DNA from: WFZT01 sp964398355 | Lineage (GTDB): Bacteria > Hydrothermota > Hydrothermia > B15-G9 > WFZT01 | Direction: 5' to 3' | DNA: 42,206 bases | NCBI GenBank assembly: GCA_964398355.1 | Contig: CAYNMM010000124.1 | Span: 1-42,206 of the forward strand | Shown: in pieces, positions 8,311-16,014 of the stretch | How positions within the stretch are numbered: the first letter of the stretch is position 1 | Layout: every line of letters begins with the position of its first letter | Translations under genes and position numbers: made by a program | The notes under the pieces: model-generated | What the model was told of the DNA's origin: nothing | Seen by the model: the letters and a program-made list of their open reading frames with translations, nothing else | Database searches by the model: none

Positions 8311-9074
8311 CTATTGATATCCATCATCTCCAGGATATTAATTAGCACCTCACATGTATCATGTTCGAGGATAAAAAAATTTCACTTTGGTGGATGTAGT
8401 GGAACATCAGGAGAATAATTATAGAAATTTCAGTTGGAGAAGCAAAATTGTAGTCAGTTCGCTTTTAATAAACTTTTTGCTAAAGAAAGGTTGGTTAATA
8501 TGTGCCACAATGAAAACATAAATTAGATTGCATTTGAGGGGACTAAGAGAAAAAGACCAGAAATTTGCGTAATTTTGGCCGTTTTTTCCATTATCTTAAT
8601 CTTCTCGCAATATCCAATATTACCATGAATTTTTCTTCCTCCTCCCCCTTATTGAGTGAGCAAGTGGATCTGGGGGAGTGCCTGATCATAAATTGTTTTG
8701 TGTTTGAAATTCGAACATCCTGCGTATGCAGCTCTTATGTAACTTAAAAAGAGAGTGTGAGAATAAATACGGGTCATGGAAGATTTTCCATTTGGAGACA
8801 ATATTTTATTTTCATGGGAACAGATATTGTTAAATCTCAAAAAACGTGAGAGATGTAAAATGGTTTAGGAATAAAAGGAGAAAGATGTAAGGTCTCCTTA
8901 CAAAGTGTAGAGATTTGCCGGGAAATTTCAAATCTTAGATGAAATTCTTTGTATTTGATCAGATAAAGAGTCCTTTCTTAATGAAACAATAGAGCCAAAA
9001 GTAAATCTCCTCATAAACAAGTCAACACAAATGAGTAATTCTTAAACACATGGAGCTCACAGATAGACAGATAG

Positions 9075-9812
9075 TTAAAGGGCTTTTACAGATGGGTTGA
9101 AAACAAGTCGCAATAGCTCTCCCCGTCTTTTGACGCCAGTTTTCCTGTATATCGCCTGAATAACTTTTTTGACAGCAGAGATTGAAACATTCCTGTCTTT
9201 TGCTATCAATTTGATATCATCACCTGTGAGGATGTGTTTTAGAATCTGAGTTTCAGTGGGAGTTAATCTGTAATCCCTTGCAATTTTACCGACAAGAAAT
9301 GAGAAGGCGTATCTCGGAACTTCCTCAAGAATTGAAAGATAAACAGCTGCTCTCAGGGCCATGGCAAAAAAAGGTGTAAGATCATCTATCTTTGCGATCT
9401 CTTCTTTGTCGAACGGTATTTTGCGGTACATGAGGATAAATCCGAGATAACGATTGCCGGAATAAAAATGTTTTGAGAACTTATATTTCCCTTCAATTTC
9501 CATTGCTCCTATTTCAACGTAGGATTTAACGAGCAATTCTTCAATTTTTTCAGGTGAAACCTTCCTTTTCTTTGAGATGGAAACGTTATAATGTGCTGAG
9601 GATTCTCTATTTTCTGGTGCGCCAACAAATTCAATAGAATAATGAAACTCTGGAGGGAGATTTTCAAAGGGCTCAGGTTCTATAAAGACGATAGCGTAGT
9701 CGGCTTTGAAGATCTCAAAAAGTATTTCACGGATCTGTAGCATGATTTCATCTGAGGATTGAGCAGCGATGACGTTACCTATGAGACTAAAAAGAATATT
9801 ATTTGAGTGCAT
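9075..9812 (-). CDS. LuxR-type transcriptional regulator with an unrecognised N-terminal domain
   Basis: 245 residues. The C-terminal 65 residues are a LuxR/GerE-type DNA-binding domain: LTPTETQILKHILTGDDIKL, then ISAVKKVIQAIYRKTGVKRR. The N-terminal 170 residues (LIGNVIAAQSSDEIMLQIRE onward) have the alternating pattern of a GAF-like ligand domain, but I cannot identify a ligand. There is no receiver aspartate, so it is not a classical response regulator. It is transcribed away from the DUF401 membrane protein gene, and a long perfect palindrome sits between them. No Shine-Dalgarno is present: TATAAT lies 6 bases before the ATG, so the mRNA is probably leaderless. Confidence 0.82.
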   Translation of the reverse strand: MHSNNILFSLIGNVIAAQSSDEIMLQIREILFEIFKADYAIVFIEPEPFENLPPEFHYSIEFVGAPENRESSAHYNVSISKKRKVSPEKIEELLVKSYVEIGAMEIEGKYKFSKHFYSGNRYLGFILMYRKIPFDKEEIAKIDDLTPFFAMALRAAVYLSILEEVPRYAFSFLVGKIARDYRLTPTETQILKHILTGDDIKLIAKDRNVSISAVKKVIQAIYRKTGVKRRGELLRLVFNPSVKAL

Positions 9813-9818
9813 TTTGTT

Positions 9819-9824
9819 ATTATA
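9819..9824 (-). promoter_or_regulatory. -10 box for a leaderless transcript of the LuxR-type gene
   Basis: On the minus strand TATAAT is followed by six bases and then the ATG (9812-9810), placing the expected transcript start on the A of the start codon. The -35 region is poor, which would fit an activated promoter. Confidence 0.5.
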
Positions 9825-9846
9825 AACTGAATTTGATAAATTTCAT

Positions 9847-9897
9847 GGCAGGGACGGCAAATTCGTTCGCATTGCGAACGAATTTGCCGTCCCTGCC
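9847..9897. repeat. Perfect 25-bp-arm inverted repeat between divergent genes
   Basis: Arms 9847-9871 and 9873-9897 are exact reverse complements with a single central base. Each arm starts GGCAGGGACGGCAAATTCG. No T-run follows, and the flanking genes diverge, so it is not a terminator. The right arm supplies TTGCCG (9884-9889), which could serve as the -35 of the gene at 9920. An extruded cruciform or a hairpin-shaped operator would therefore touch that promoter. Confidence 0.9.
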
Positions 9898-9911
9898 AAC
9901 AACCTTATAAT
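9884..9911 (+). promoter_or_regulatory. Promoter of the DUF401 gene, predicted leaderless
   Basis: TTGCCG (9884-9889), a 16-base spacer and a perfect TATAAT (9906-9911). The ATG at 9920 is 8 bases after the -10 box and has no Shine-Dalgarno. Confidence 0.6.
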
Positions 9912-9919
9912 ACGCTATT

Positions 9920-11128
9920 ATGATCACCCTAAAATTTTCCATCGCCTTCATTATTGCCGTAATCCTGCTTGTTCTAAGACAGGAAATATGGGTTGTAATT
10001 GCTGCCCTTTCAGCTGTAATACCGATAATCTTTAAGTTTACACCTCGTCTTCTTTTCCAATCTTTTTATAAAGGAACTTTTGGGTATTCAACTCTTCATC
10101 TGATTGTTGCTGTCTGGTTTATAATTTCCTTTGGCGAAGCATTATATAGATCCGGTTATCTCGCTCAATTTGTAGATTCAGTTGAAGGATTGTTTAGGGA
10201 CCTAAGGATTGCCTTTGTAGTTCCTTCAATGATAATTGGCCTCTTACCCATGCCGTCAGGTGCAATGCTTTCAGCTCCACTTGCGGAGGAGATCGGAAAG
10301 AAAATGAATCTTTCTGCTGAGGACCTTACATTCTTCAATTACTGGTTCCGTCACATCTGGGAATACACCTGGCCTTTATATCCAGGAATAATACTAACAT
10401 CATCAATAACGAATATCCCAATCTGGAAAATCAGTTTACACCAGCTTCCAATGGTGCTCATTTCTTCCACTTTGGGATTTTTTATACTTTTCAAGCGTTT
10501 GCCTTTCTTCTCATTATCAAATGAGGTAGTTAACAGAAACGAGAAATTTGCTAAATTTGTGGTCGTTCTATGGCCAATCTATTTGATTATTCTTCTTGTT
10601 CTTATAATACGGATAGATCTTGTTCTTGGACTTGCTCTGGTTTTGATAACGCTTTTCATTTCAAAAAAATTCTCTATTTCAGATATCTGGGGCTCTTTGA
10701 GAAAGGGGTTTTCCTGGAAGATTTTTCTTATTCTCGTGTTTGTGATGATTTTTAAGAAGGAGCTCGAACTGTCAGGTGTTTTAAATCATCTCCCTGATGA
10801 GATGATCGCATGGGGACTTTCTCCACTCATCCCGCTAATTTTAATTCCATTCTTAATAGGTTTTTTAACTGGTGTCAATCCTGCCTACATTGGTGTGGCA
10901 TTTCCTGTGCTTCTCGGATTTTTTGGAAAAGATTTAAATCTAATATTTATCAGTTACGTCAGTGGTTTTATGGGAATCCTACTTTCACCTGCACATCTAT
11001 GTCTTGCTGTGACAAAGACATACTTCAGGGCAGATACAGCAAAATTGTATAGAATTTTACTTCCTTCTGTGATTGTGCTTTATGGGCTTTTCTGGCTGTA
11101 TATGGGATTTGCGAAGCTTGTTTTATGA
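9920..11128 (+). CDS. DUF401-family integral membrane protein
   Basis: 402 residues, almost entirely hydrophobic, with about ten membrane helices beginning at residue 4. The conserved polar segments match the DUF401 family: MPSGAMLSAPLAEEIGKKM, FFNYWFRHIWEYTWPLYPG, and a second-half equivalent near GFLTGVNPAYIGVAFPVLLG and FMGILLSPAHLCLAVTKTYF. The two-fold repeat of Pro/Gly-rich re-entrant segments is like that of ion-transporter-superfamily permeases (Gnt, CitM, DctM types). The substrate is unknown. The stop overlaps the start of the EamA transporter, so the two are co-transcribed and perhaps jointly controlled by the divergent LuxR-type regulator. Confidence 0.85.
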   Translation: MITLKFSIAFIIAVILLVLRQEIWVVIAALSAVIPIIFKFTPRLLFQSFYKGTFGYSTLHLIVAVWFIISFGEALYRSGYLAQFVDSVEGLFRDLRIAFVVPSMIIGLLPMPSGAMLSAPLAEEIGKKMNLSAEDLTFFNYWFRHIWEYTWPLYPGIILTSSITNIPIWKISLHQLPMVLISSTLGFFILFKRLPFFSLSNEVVNRNEKFAKFVVVLWPIYLIILLVLIIRIDLVLGLALVLITLFISKKFSISDIWGSLRKGFSWKIFLILVFVMIFKKELELSGVLNHLPDEMIAWGLSPLIPLILIPFLIGFLTGVNPAYIGVAFPVLLGFFGKDLNLIFISYVSGFMGILLSPAHLCLAVTKTYFRADTAKLYRILLPSVIVLYGLFWLYMGFAKLVL

Positions 11129-11997
11129 TGGCTGAGAAAAATCTTAAGGGAATAATTTATTCATTCATATCGGCATTTGGCTTTTCTTCTGTTTATATAC
11201 TTGCGAGATTTGCTCAGGAGAAGACTCCAACTGAGGTATTTCTATTCTGGTGGTTCTTTGTAGCATTTATTCTCAGTATTATTATTGTCAGGAGGAGGCT
11301 AAGAGGATTTACCAAAAGTGTTAGAGAACATCCCTTTTTCTTTCTTTACTTTGGTCTTTCGGAAGCCCTTGGGACTTTTACTTTTTTCAGGCTGTTGAAA
11401 ATCATGAATCCATCGATTCTATCCTTTATTGGAAATCTTAGTCCAGTGTTCGTAGCATTCTGGGCATTTCTTATTTTGAAAGAAAAGTTAAGGCCACTCG
11501 AAATTATCGGTGGCCTTGTAGCAATAATAGGAGTTTTGATAATTACCGGTGCATCACCACGTGGTGAAGTTTTGAAAATCCTGATTGTAGTTGCGATCAC
11601 CTTGATGTTTTCCTTCAATACAGTCCTCGTTAGAAAAAATGTGAGGAATATACCTCCGTTTTTTATTGTATCTTTTCGTGTATATGCGCTTTTCACTTTG
11701 TTTGCAATCTATTCAATTTTAAAAGCTGGTTTTAGATTTCCTGCAGGCGAATCAATTCCATTTATAATTTCAGGCGCAACTCTTGGTCCAATTATCGCAA
11801 CCTTTTCTCTCTTTCAAGCTCTGAGGTACCTTAAAGCAGCAGATGTTTCCATTATAAAGTCTATTCAACCTCTTCTCGTGTTGCTTGGAAGTTATGTCTT
11901 TCTTCACAAAGTTGTTACAGTACGCCAGTTTATTGGAGGAGTATTGATAATCATTGGAGTCAACATAGTCATTATTGCGACGCACAAGAGTATGTAA
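11125..11997 (+). CDS. EamA/DMT-family transporter
   Basis: 290 residues, ten predicted membrane helices arranged as two five-helix EamA repeats. Repeat 1 holds FSSVYILARFAQEKTPTEVF and PVFVAFWAFLILKEKLRPLE; repeat 2 ends in QPLLVLLGSYVFLHKVVTVR followed by GGVLIIIGVNIV. The conserved xExL...GG.LI..G pattern closes each half, with His-Lys replacing the usual Glu in the second. Such carriers export metabolites or amino acids; the substrate cannot be told. The start overlaps the stop of the DUF401 gene (ATGATG at 11125). Convergent with the SDR-like gene; an 8-bp inverted repeat (12004-12011 with 12034-12041) could be a weak bidirectional terminator. Confidence 0.9.
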   Translation: MMAEKNLKGIIYSFISAFGFSSVYILARFAQEKTPTEVFLFWWFFVAFILSIIIVRRRLRGFTKSVREHPFFFLYFGLSEALGTFTFFRLLKIMNPSILSFIGNLSPVFVAFWAFLILKEKLRPLEIIGGLVAIIGVLIITGASPRGEVLKILIVVAITLMFSFNTVLVRKNVRNIPPFFIVSFRVYALFTLFAIYSILKAGFRFPAGESIPFIISGATLGPIIATFSLFQALRYLKAADVSIIKSIQPLLVLLGSYVFLHKVVTVRQFIGGVLIIIGVNIVIIATHKSM

Positions 11998-12031
11998 TGT
12001 AAATCTTATTTGGTGAAATTCAGCATGTGCT

Positions 12032-12676
12032 CTAAATAAGAGTCCGACCACCGTCCATGAGAAAGATCTGGCCGGTGATGTAAGAGTTTCCGTACATTAA
12101 AAAGTCTACTGTTTTGACAATTTCCTCTATTTGAGGCAATCTTTTCATGGGTAAATTTGGTACGTAACCTGGAAAGGGTTCTTTTATGGCATTGATAGCC
12201 AGTCCATTGATGAGCGTCTCAGGTGAGTATTTTCTGGCAAGCGTTTTGATTAGCATAAAAATACCAGCTGAGGCGATTGAATTAATCCAGAATCTCGAAT
12301 ATGGTATCACACCGTTTATGTCAGTGATAAACAAGATCCTCGAAATACCAAAAGATGCAAGCTTTTCTGCAAGGAAGGCTGGTCCTGTAAGATTAATTTT
12401 AATTAAATTATCCAGTTCAACAAAATTTTGTATTGTAGTCTTTTGCAATTGCCCACCTGTAAATATGACCTTATTCAAATTCATTTTTGGCAAGAGGTTA
12501 AGGAAAGTTTCATCCGGGTGAGATAGGTCAAGGAAGATGCACTCACTTCCAGTTTCCTGGGCGAGTCTTTTTGCGAAAGACTCGTTTGAGAAAAAAGTAA
12601 ATGTCACTCTTTCCCTTTTTGAAAAGTATCTTACGAGTTCTCTACCTATTTTTCCTGTTCCTCCTATAATCAGCAC
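12032..12676 (-). CDS. Short-chain dehydrogenase-fold protein lacking catalytic Ser-Tyr-Lys
   Basis: 214 residues with a GTG start. The Rossmann glycine motif is present (IIGGTGKIGREL), and the C-terminus is typical of FabG-like SDRs (YITGQIFLMDGG). An ungapped alignment by eye of RILFITDINGVIPYSRFWIN and the following SIASAGIF with E. coli FabG places Asp, Asn and Ser where the catalytic Ser138, Tyr151 and Lys155 should be. The usual NNAG is FTGGQ. It is therefore probably not a dehydrogenase; it may bind a nucleotide as a regulator or have other chemistry. Convergent with the EamA gene and divergent from the ROK kinase. No Shine-Dalgarno; TATAAA lies 6 bases before the GTG. Confidence 0.82.
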   Translation of the reverse strand: MLIIGGTGKIGRELVRYFSKRERVTFTFFSNESFAKRLAQETGSECIFLDLSHPDETFLNLLPKMNLNKVIFTGGQLQKTTIQNFVELDNLIKINLTGPAFLAEKLASFGISRILFITDINGVIPYSRFWINSIASAGIFMLIKTLARKYSPETLINGLAINAIKEPFPGYVPNLPMKRLPQIEEIVKTVDFLMYGNSYITGQIFLMDGGRTLI

Positions 12677-12682
12677 GATGAA

Positions 12683-12688
12683 TTTATA
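12683..12688 (-). promoter_or_regulatory. -10 box for a leaderless transcript of the SDR-like gene
   Basis: On the minus strand TATAAA is followed by TTCATC and then the GTG start. No Shine-Dalgarno precedes the start codon. Confidence 0.45.
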
Positions 12689-12752
12689 TTGTAAGTGAGT
12701 TTTTTTTTCAACCTCGAAGTTCTGGTTCAGAAATTATTCGTGAATTTTGTCC

Positions 12753-12781
12753 TTGAAATAATTCTTATCAACTTTTAATTT
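12753..12781 (+). promoter_or_regulatory. Promoter of the ROK-kinase operon, predicted leaderless
   Basis: TTGAAA (12753-12758), a 17-base spacer and TAATTT (12776-12781); TTTAAT two bases earlier is an alternative. The ATG at 12788 is 6 bases beyond and has no Shine-Dalgarno. Confidence 0.45.
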
Positions 12782-12787
12782 ATAAAA

Positions 12788-13687
12788 ATGATTGTAGGTG
12801 TTGATGTTGGAGGAACATTTATAAAAAGTGCGGTTCTCGACGAGTCTGGTGTGATATTAAAGAGAGGGAGGGTAAATACCCAGGCGGACGGGGGGCCAGA
12901 TAGAGTAGTTAATAACATCATAAAATCAATAGAATATGTCTGGTCTATTGATGTTAGTTCGATAGGAATTGGAATGCCAGGGCTTGTCGATATGGACAGT
13001 GGAGTAGTCCGTATTCCACCGAATTTCGAAGGTTGGGATGAAGTCAACCTTGCAGAGGCCATTCGGAGAAAATTTCTTGTTGATGTGTTTGTAGGTAATG
13101 ATGCCAACAATTACGCACTTGGTGAGTGGCAATTTGGTGCTGGTAGAGGCTATAAGAATCTTATTGTCTTGACACTCGGTACAGGTATTGGAGGTGCATT
13201 AATTCTGGATGGAAAGCTTTATACTGGGTCAAGATTTGCGGCGGGTGAGCTTGGCCACATGACTATAGAAATAGATGGTCCTCAGTGTAATTGTGGTAAT
13301 AGAGGGTGTCTGGAATCATTCATTGGTACAAATTATTTCCTCAGACGTGCAAATCTGTTATTGAGAAAAAATTTTGCACTTGTTGAAGAAGTTTATGACC
13401 TTGCACTGGAAGGAAATAAAATAGCCCTGGAGTTATTCAATGAATTTGGTCGATATCTGGGCATTGCAATTACTAATTACATCCATATTTTCGATCCTGA
13501 TGTGATTATTCTTGGAGGTGGAGTTTCAAAATCTTTTGATCTGTTCAAGGAAAGCATGTTTAAAGAAATTGATAAAAGGGTTATGAAGATACCTGGCAGG
13601 GAGAATCTTGTGCTTACTGCATCTCTCGAAGATGATGCCGGGATTCTTGGAAGCTTTTATCTTGCGAAAAATCATGGAAGAGTCTAA
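12788..13687 (+). CDS. glcK: ROK-family sugar kinase, probable glucokinase
   Basis: 299 residues. The N-terminal phosphate loop is VGVDVGGTFIKSAVLDE, the sugar-binding region includes GIGMPGLVD and VGNDANNYALGE (with the catalytic Asp), and TLGTGIGGALI is the second phosphate motif. The ROK zinc site is complete: GELGHMTIE followed by CNCGNRGCLESF. The GELGH motif with ExGH spacing is that of glucokinases and related sugar kinases; glucose is the most likely substrate, but mannose, fructose or an N-acyl sugar cannot be excluded. It heads a compact run with ruvX (14-base overlap) and mltG. If the substrate were an N-acyl sugar it could serve cell-wall recycling next to mltG; this is speculation. 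Confidence 0.9.
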   Translation: MIVGVDVGGTFIKSAVLDESGVILKRGRVNTQADGGPDRVVNNIIKSIEYVWSIDVSSIGIGMPGLVDMDSGVVRIPPNFEGWDEVNLAEAIRRKFLVDVFVGNDANNYALGEWQFGAGRGYKNLIVLTLGTGIGGALILDGKLYTGSRFAAGELGHMTIEIDGPQCNCGNRGCLESFIGTNYFLRRANLLLRKNFALVEEVYDLALEGNKIALELFNEFGRYLGIAITNYIHIFDPDVIILGGGVSKSFDLFKESMFKEIDKRVMKIPGRENLVLTASLEDDAGILGSFYLAKNHGRV

Positions 13688-14105
13688 GGGAAGAGTACTT
13701 GGCATAGATTATGGTGAGGCGAGGATAGGTGTTGCAATTACAGATGAAATGCAGGTTATTGTCTCGCCTCTTGAAGTAATACATACGAAAAAAGTTGACC
13801 CTGTAATGAGAATCAAGGAGATAGTGGCGGAAAAGGATGTCAGAGAGATTGTTCTTGGTATGCCATACCTCCTATCAGGACGTGAAGGGAGACTTGCTGA
13901 AGAAGTAAAAAAATTTAAAGAACGACTGGAAAAAATTTTAACAGTACCAGTGACCCTTTACGATGAAAGATTCACTTCAAAAATTGCAGAACGTGAATTA
14001 AGATCACGTGGAATCAAGCCTTCCAGAAATAAGGCAAAAGTTGATCTTTTTGCGGCAGGAATATTGCTGGAAGACTACCTTGAATACAAAAGGAGGCGAT
14101 TTTGA
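13674..14105 (+). CDS. ruvX: YqgF/RuvX: putative pre-16S rRNA nuclease / Holliday-junction resolvase fold
   Basis: 143 residues from ATG 13674, which begins MEESKGRVLGIDYGEARIGV; an upstream in-frame ATG at 13608 lies far inside the kinase gene and would add an unconserved tail. Family marks are VLGIDYGEARIGVAITDE (first catalytic Asp), IVLGMPYLLSGREG, YDERFTSKIAERELRSRG and the C-terminal KAKVDLFAAGILLEDYLE (last Asp). RuvX completes 5' maturation of 16S rRNA in E. coli and has an RNase H-like fold. Its position just before mltG is common in bacteria. Confidence 0.95.
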   Translation: MEESKGRVLGIDYGEARIGVAITDEMQVIVSPLEVIHTKKVDPVMRIKEIVAEKDVREIVLGMPYLLSGREGRLAEEVKKFKERLEKILTVPVTLYDERFTSKIAERELRSRGIKPSRNKAKVDLFAAGILLEDYLEYKRRRF

Positions 14106-15130
14106 TGAGGAAGATCACGATTTTTATCGTCTTTACTTTTCTCCTAACTACATATTTAAGTTATAGCTTTTTCCTACAACCTGTAGAGGGAAAGGAGGAA
14201 GTTGATTTTATAGTTAAGAGGGGAGAAACAGCTTATTCTGTTGCGGAGAGGTTAAAACAAGCTGGAATTATCAAGCATCCTGAGCTTTTTAGAGCTCTGG
14301 CTATTTTAACCGGGAAGGACAAAAGCATTAAGAGTGGACGTTATACTTTAAAAAAGGGACTTTCTGAATTGAGGGTGCTCTGGGCTATGACCAGCGAGAA
14401 TGCTGGAATACAGGAGGTAACAGTTACTATTCCTGAAGGGTATACTTTGAAAGATATTGCACAATTACTACATTACAAATTATTGATTGACGAAGATAAA
14501 TTCCTCTCCCTTGCACAGGATAAGGTATTTATCAGGAAACTTGCTTTGAAATATCCATTACTCGATCATCCACCTACACTCGAAGGTTACCTTTTCCCGG
14601 ATACTTATAAGTTTTATTGGGGAATGTCTGAGGAAGATATGATTGAAACTATGGTACACCGGCTATTTGAGTTATGGACTCCTGCATTTACCGCGCGTGC
14701 TGAATCTCTTGGAATGACTCTTCATCAGATATTAACACTTGCCTCAATTATCGAAAAGGAAGCTATGGTTGATTGGGAAAAACCTCTTATTGCCGGAGTT
14801 TTTTATAACCGTTTGAAGAGGGGACAGCCGCTTGAATCCTGTGCAACAGTTGAGTATTTGCTTCCTGAACATAAAACTTTTTTAACTTATGAGGATTTGC
14901 AGATAGATTCACCATACAACACTTATAAATATCCTGGACTTCCACCCGGGCCTATTTGCTCACCCGGATTGGCTTCTATAAAGGCAGCTTTGTACCCCGC
15001 CAGGACAAAATATCTTTATTTTGTAGCAAAGGGGGATGGCACCCATTTCTTCGCAAAAACGTGGAGGCAACACTTACTTAACAAGGCTCGTGCTAAACTT
15101 ATATGGAAGAAAAAAGGTCTTTTGAACTGA
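14105..15130 (+). CDS. mltG: Endolytic murein transglycosylase MltG
   Basis: 341 residues, starting at the ATG whose A is the last base of the ruvX stop; AGGAGG lies eight bases upstream. One N-terminal membrane anchor (about 5-22), then a LysM-like segment (FIVKRGETAYSVAERLKQAG), then the YceG domain. The catalytic Glu lies in LTLASIIEKEA, followed by AGVFYNRLKRGQPLESCATV, SPYNTYKYPGLPPGPICSPG and the C-terminal YLYFVAKGDGTHFF. The enzyme cleaves nascent glycan strands at the outer face of the inner membrane to end chain growth. Full family length; no oddities. Confidence 0.96.
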   Translation: MRKITIFIVFTFLLTTYLSYSFFLQPVEGKEEVDFIVKRGETAYSVAERLKQAGIIKHPELFRALAILTGKDKSIKSGRYTLKKGLSELRVLWAMTSENAGIQEVTVTIPEGYTLKDIAQLLHYKLLIDEDKFLSLAQDKVFIRKLALKYPLLDHPPTLEGYLFPDTYKFYWGMSEEDMIETMVHRLFELWTPAFTARAESLGMTLHQILTLASIIEKEAMVDWEKPLIAGVFYNRLKRGQPLESCATVEYLLPEHKTFLTYEDLQIDSPYNTYKYPGLPPGPICSPGLASIKAALYPARTKYLYFVAKGDGTHFFAKTWRQHLLNKARAKLIWKKKGLLN

Positions 15131-15181
15131 AATAACATTCCTTTACAATAAAACAAACGAAATAACGAGAAGGAGGTAACA

Positions 15182-15943
15182 GTGGCTAAATATATTCTTG
15201 TTGAAAAAAAAGAAGAACGGGCTATTGTTTTTATGAACAGGGTCGAAAAGCACAATTCGTTTAACCTTGAGATGCTAAAAGAGTTTCGAAAAACTCTGTG
15301 CGAACTTAGAGAAGACGCGGACATTAGAGTTTTGATGATTACAGGTTCAGGTGAGAAGTCTTTCTCAACCGGGGTTGATTTGAGTATACTCAACGATTTT
15401 GATAGCACCATTGAAGCGCGAGAATTTGCTATTGAACTTGAAAGCCTGATGGAAGAAATTTTTAATTTTCCTAAGCCAACGATCTCACTCGTGAATGGAT
15501 ATGCAATGGGAGGTGGTTTTGGAGTTGCGCTTTCATCAGATATTCGTGTCTTAAGTAAAAATGCCAAAATTGGCTTCCCGGCAGTTAAAGTAGGAGCTGT
15601 TTTCCCGACGGGATGTACAATGAGGTTAATTTCACATATTGGACTCGGTAGAGCTAAAGATCTTATTCTGACAGGTCGAATCCTGAGTGGAGAAGAGGCC
15701 TATAGAATTGGGCTTGGAGACTATCTTGTAGAACAGGAGAAGTTATTCGAAAAAGGAAATGAGATTGCAGAAATGATTATGGAAGGAACAGACCTTGCTC
15801 TACGCATTCAAAAATCAGTTGCCAATAATTTTTATGGCACTTTAATACACATGCTGTCAAATTTAAGTGCTGATAGCTTTGCTTTCCTCTCAACTACTCC
15901 AGATTGGAAACGGAAAATTGACGAATTTGTCAGGAAAAAATAG
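15182..15943 (+). CDS. Enoyl-CoA hydratase/isomerase (crotonase) family protein
   Basis: 253 residues from GTG 15182, which is preceded by a strong GAAGGAGGT. Crotonase fold marks: EERAIVFMNRVEKHNSFNLE, the first oxyanion-hole loop KSFSTGVDLSIL and the second NGYAMGGGFGVALSSDIRV. At the position of hydratase Glu144 the sequence reads IGFPAVKVG (Ala), and at the second catalytic Glu (Glu164) an Asp appears in GRAKDLILTG. The standard two-Glu hydratase mechanism is therefore doubtful; an isomerase, lyase or hydrolase of the superfamily is possible. The gene lies between mltG and maeB with no fatty-acid genes around it. Confidence 0.88.
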   Translation: MAKYILVEKKEERAIVFMNRVEKHNSFNLEMLKEFRKTLCELREDADIRVLMITGSGEKSFSTGVDLSILNDFDSTIEAREFAIELESLMEEIFNFPKPTISLVNGYAMGGGFGVALSSDIRVLSKNAKIGFPAVKVGAVFPTGCTMRLISHIGLGRAKDLILTGRILSGEEAYRIGLGDYLVEQEKLFEKGNEIAEMIMEGTDLALRIQKSVANNFYGTLIHMLSNLSADSFAFLSTTPDWKRKIDEFVRKK

Positions 15944-15946
15944 GGG

Positions 15947-15976
15947 TTGATTAATCCTGTGTAAAGCTTTTAAATT
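15947..15976 (+). promoter_or_regulatory. Candidate promoter of maeB
   Basis: TTGATT (15947-15952) and TAAATT (15971-15976; spacing 18) or TTAAAT (15970-15975; spacing 17). It overlaps the end of the crotonase-family gene, so maeB could be transcribed both alone and with the upstream operon. Confidence 0.4.
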
Positions 15977-16014
15977 TGGTAAATTTTAAATTGTTGAAAA
16001 TTGGAGGTGTGGCA

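Larger units (their letters stand above)
7467..9074. other. Large gene-free region rich in degenerate repeats
   Basis: About 1.6 kb without a credible gene. Short open frames here have no recognisable domain, no ribosome-binding site and lie in repeat sequence. The first half (about 7565-8310) holds three blocks of the dispersed repeat described separately. A near-palindrome centred on CCCGCATGCGGG occurs at about 7696-7725. A stretch near 7745-7775 (core AAATGACTTCAAAA) recurs near 18508-18537. From about 8320 to 9074 I see only A/T-rich sequence with no tRNA, promoter or gene remnant I can name. Confidence 0.7.

Noticed and set aside
8565..8840. Short frames on both strands in the gene-free region (8565-8747, 8649-8840)
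   Set aside because: No ribosome-binding site, no conserved motif, overlapping each other on opposite strands; typical of chance frames in A/T-rich DNA.
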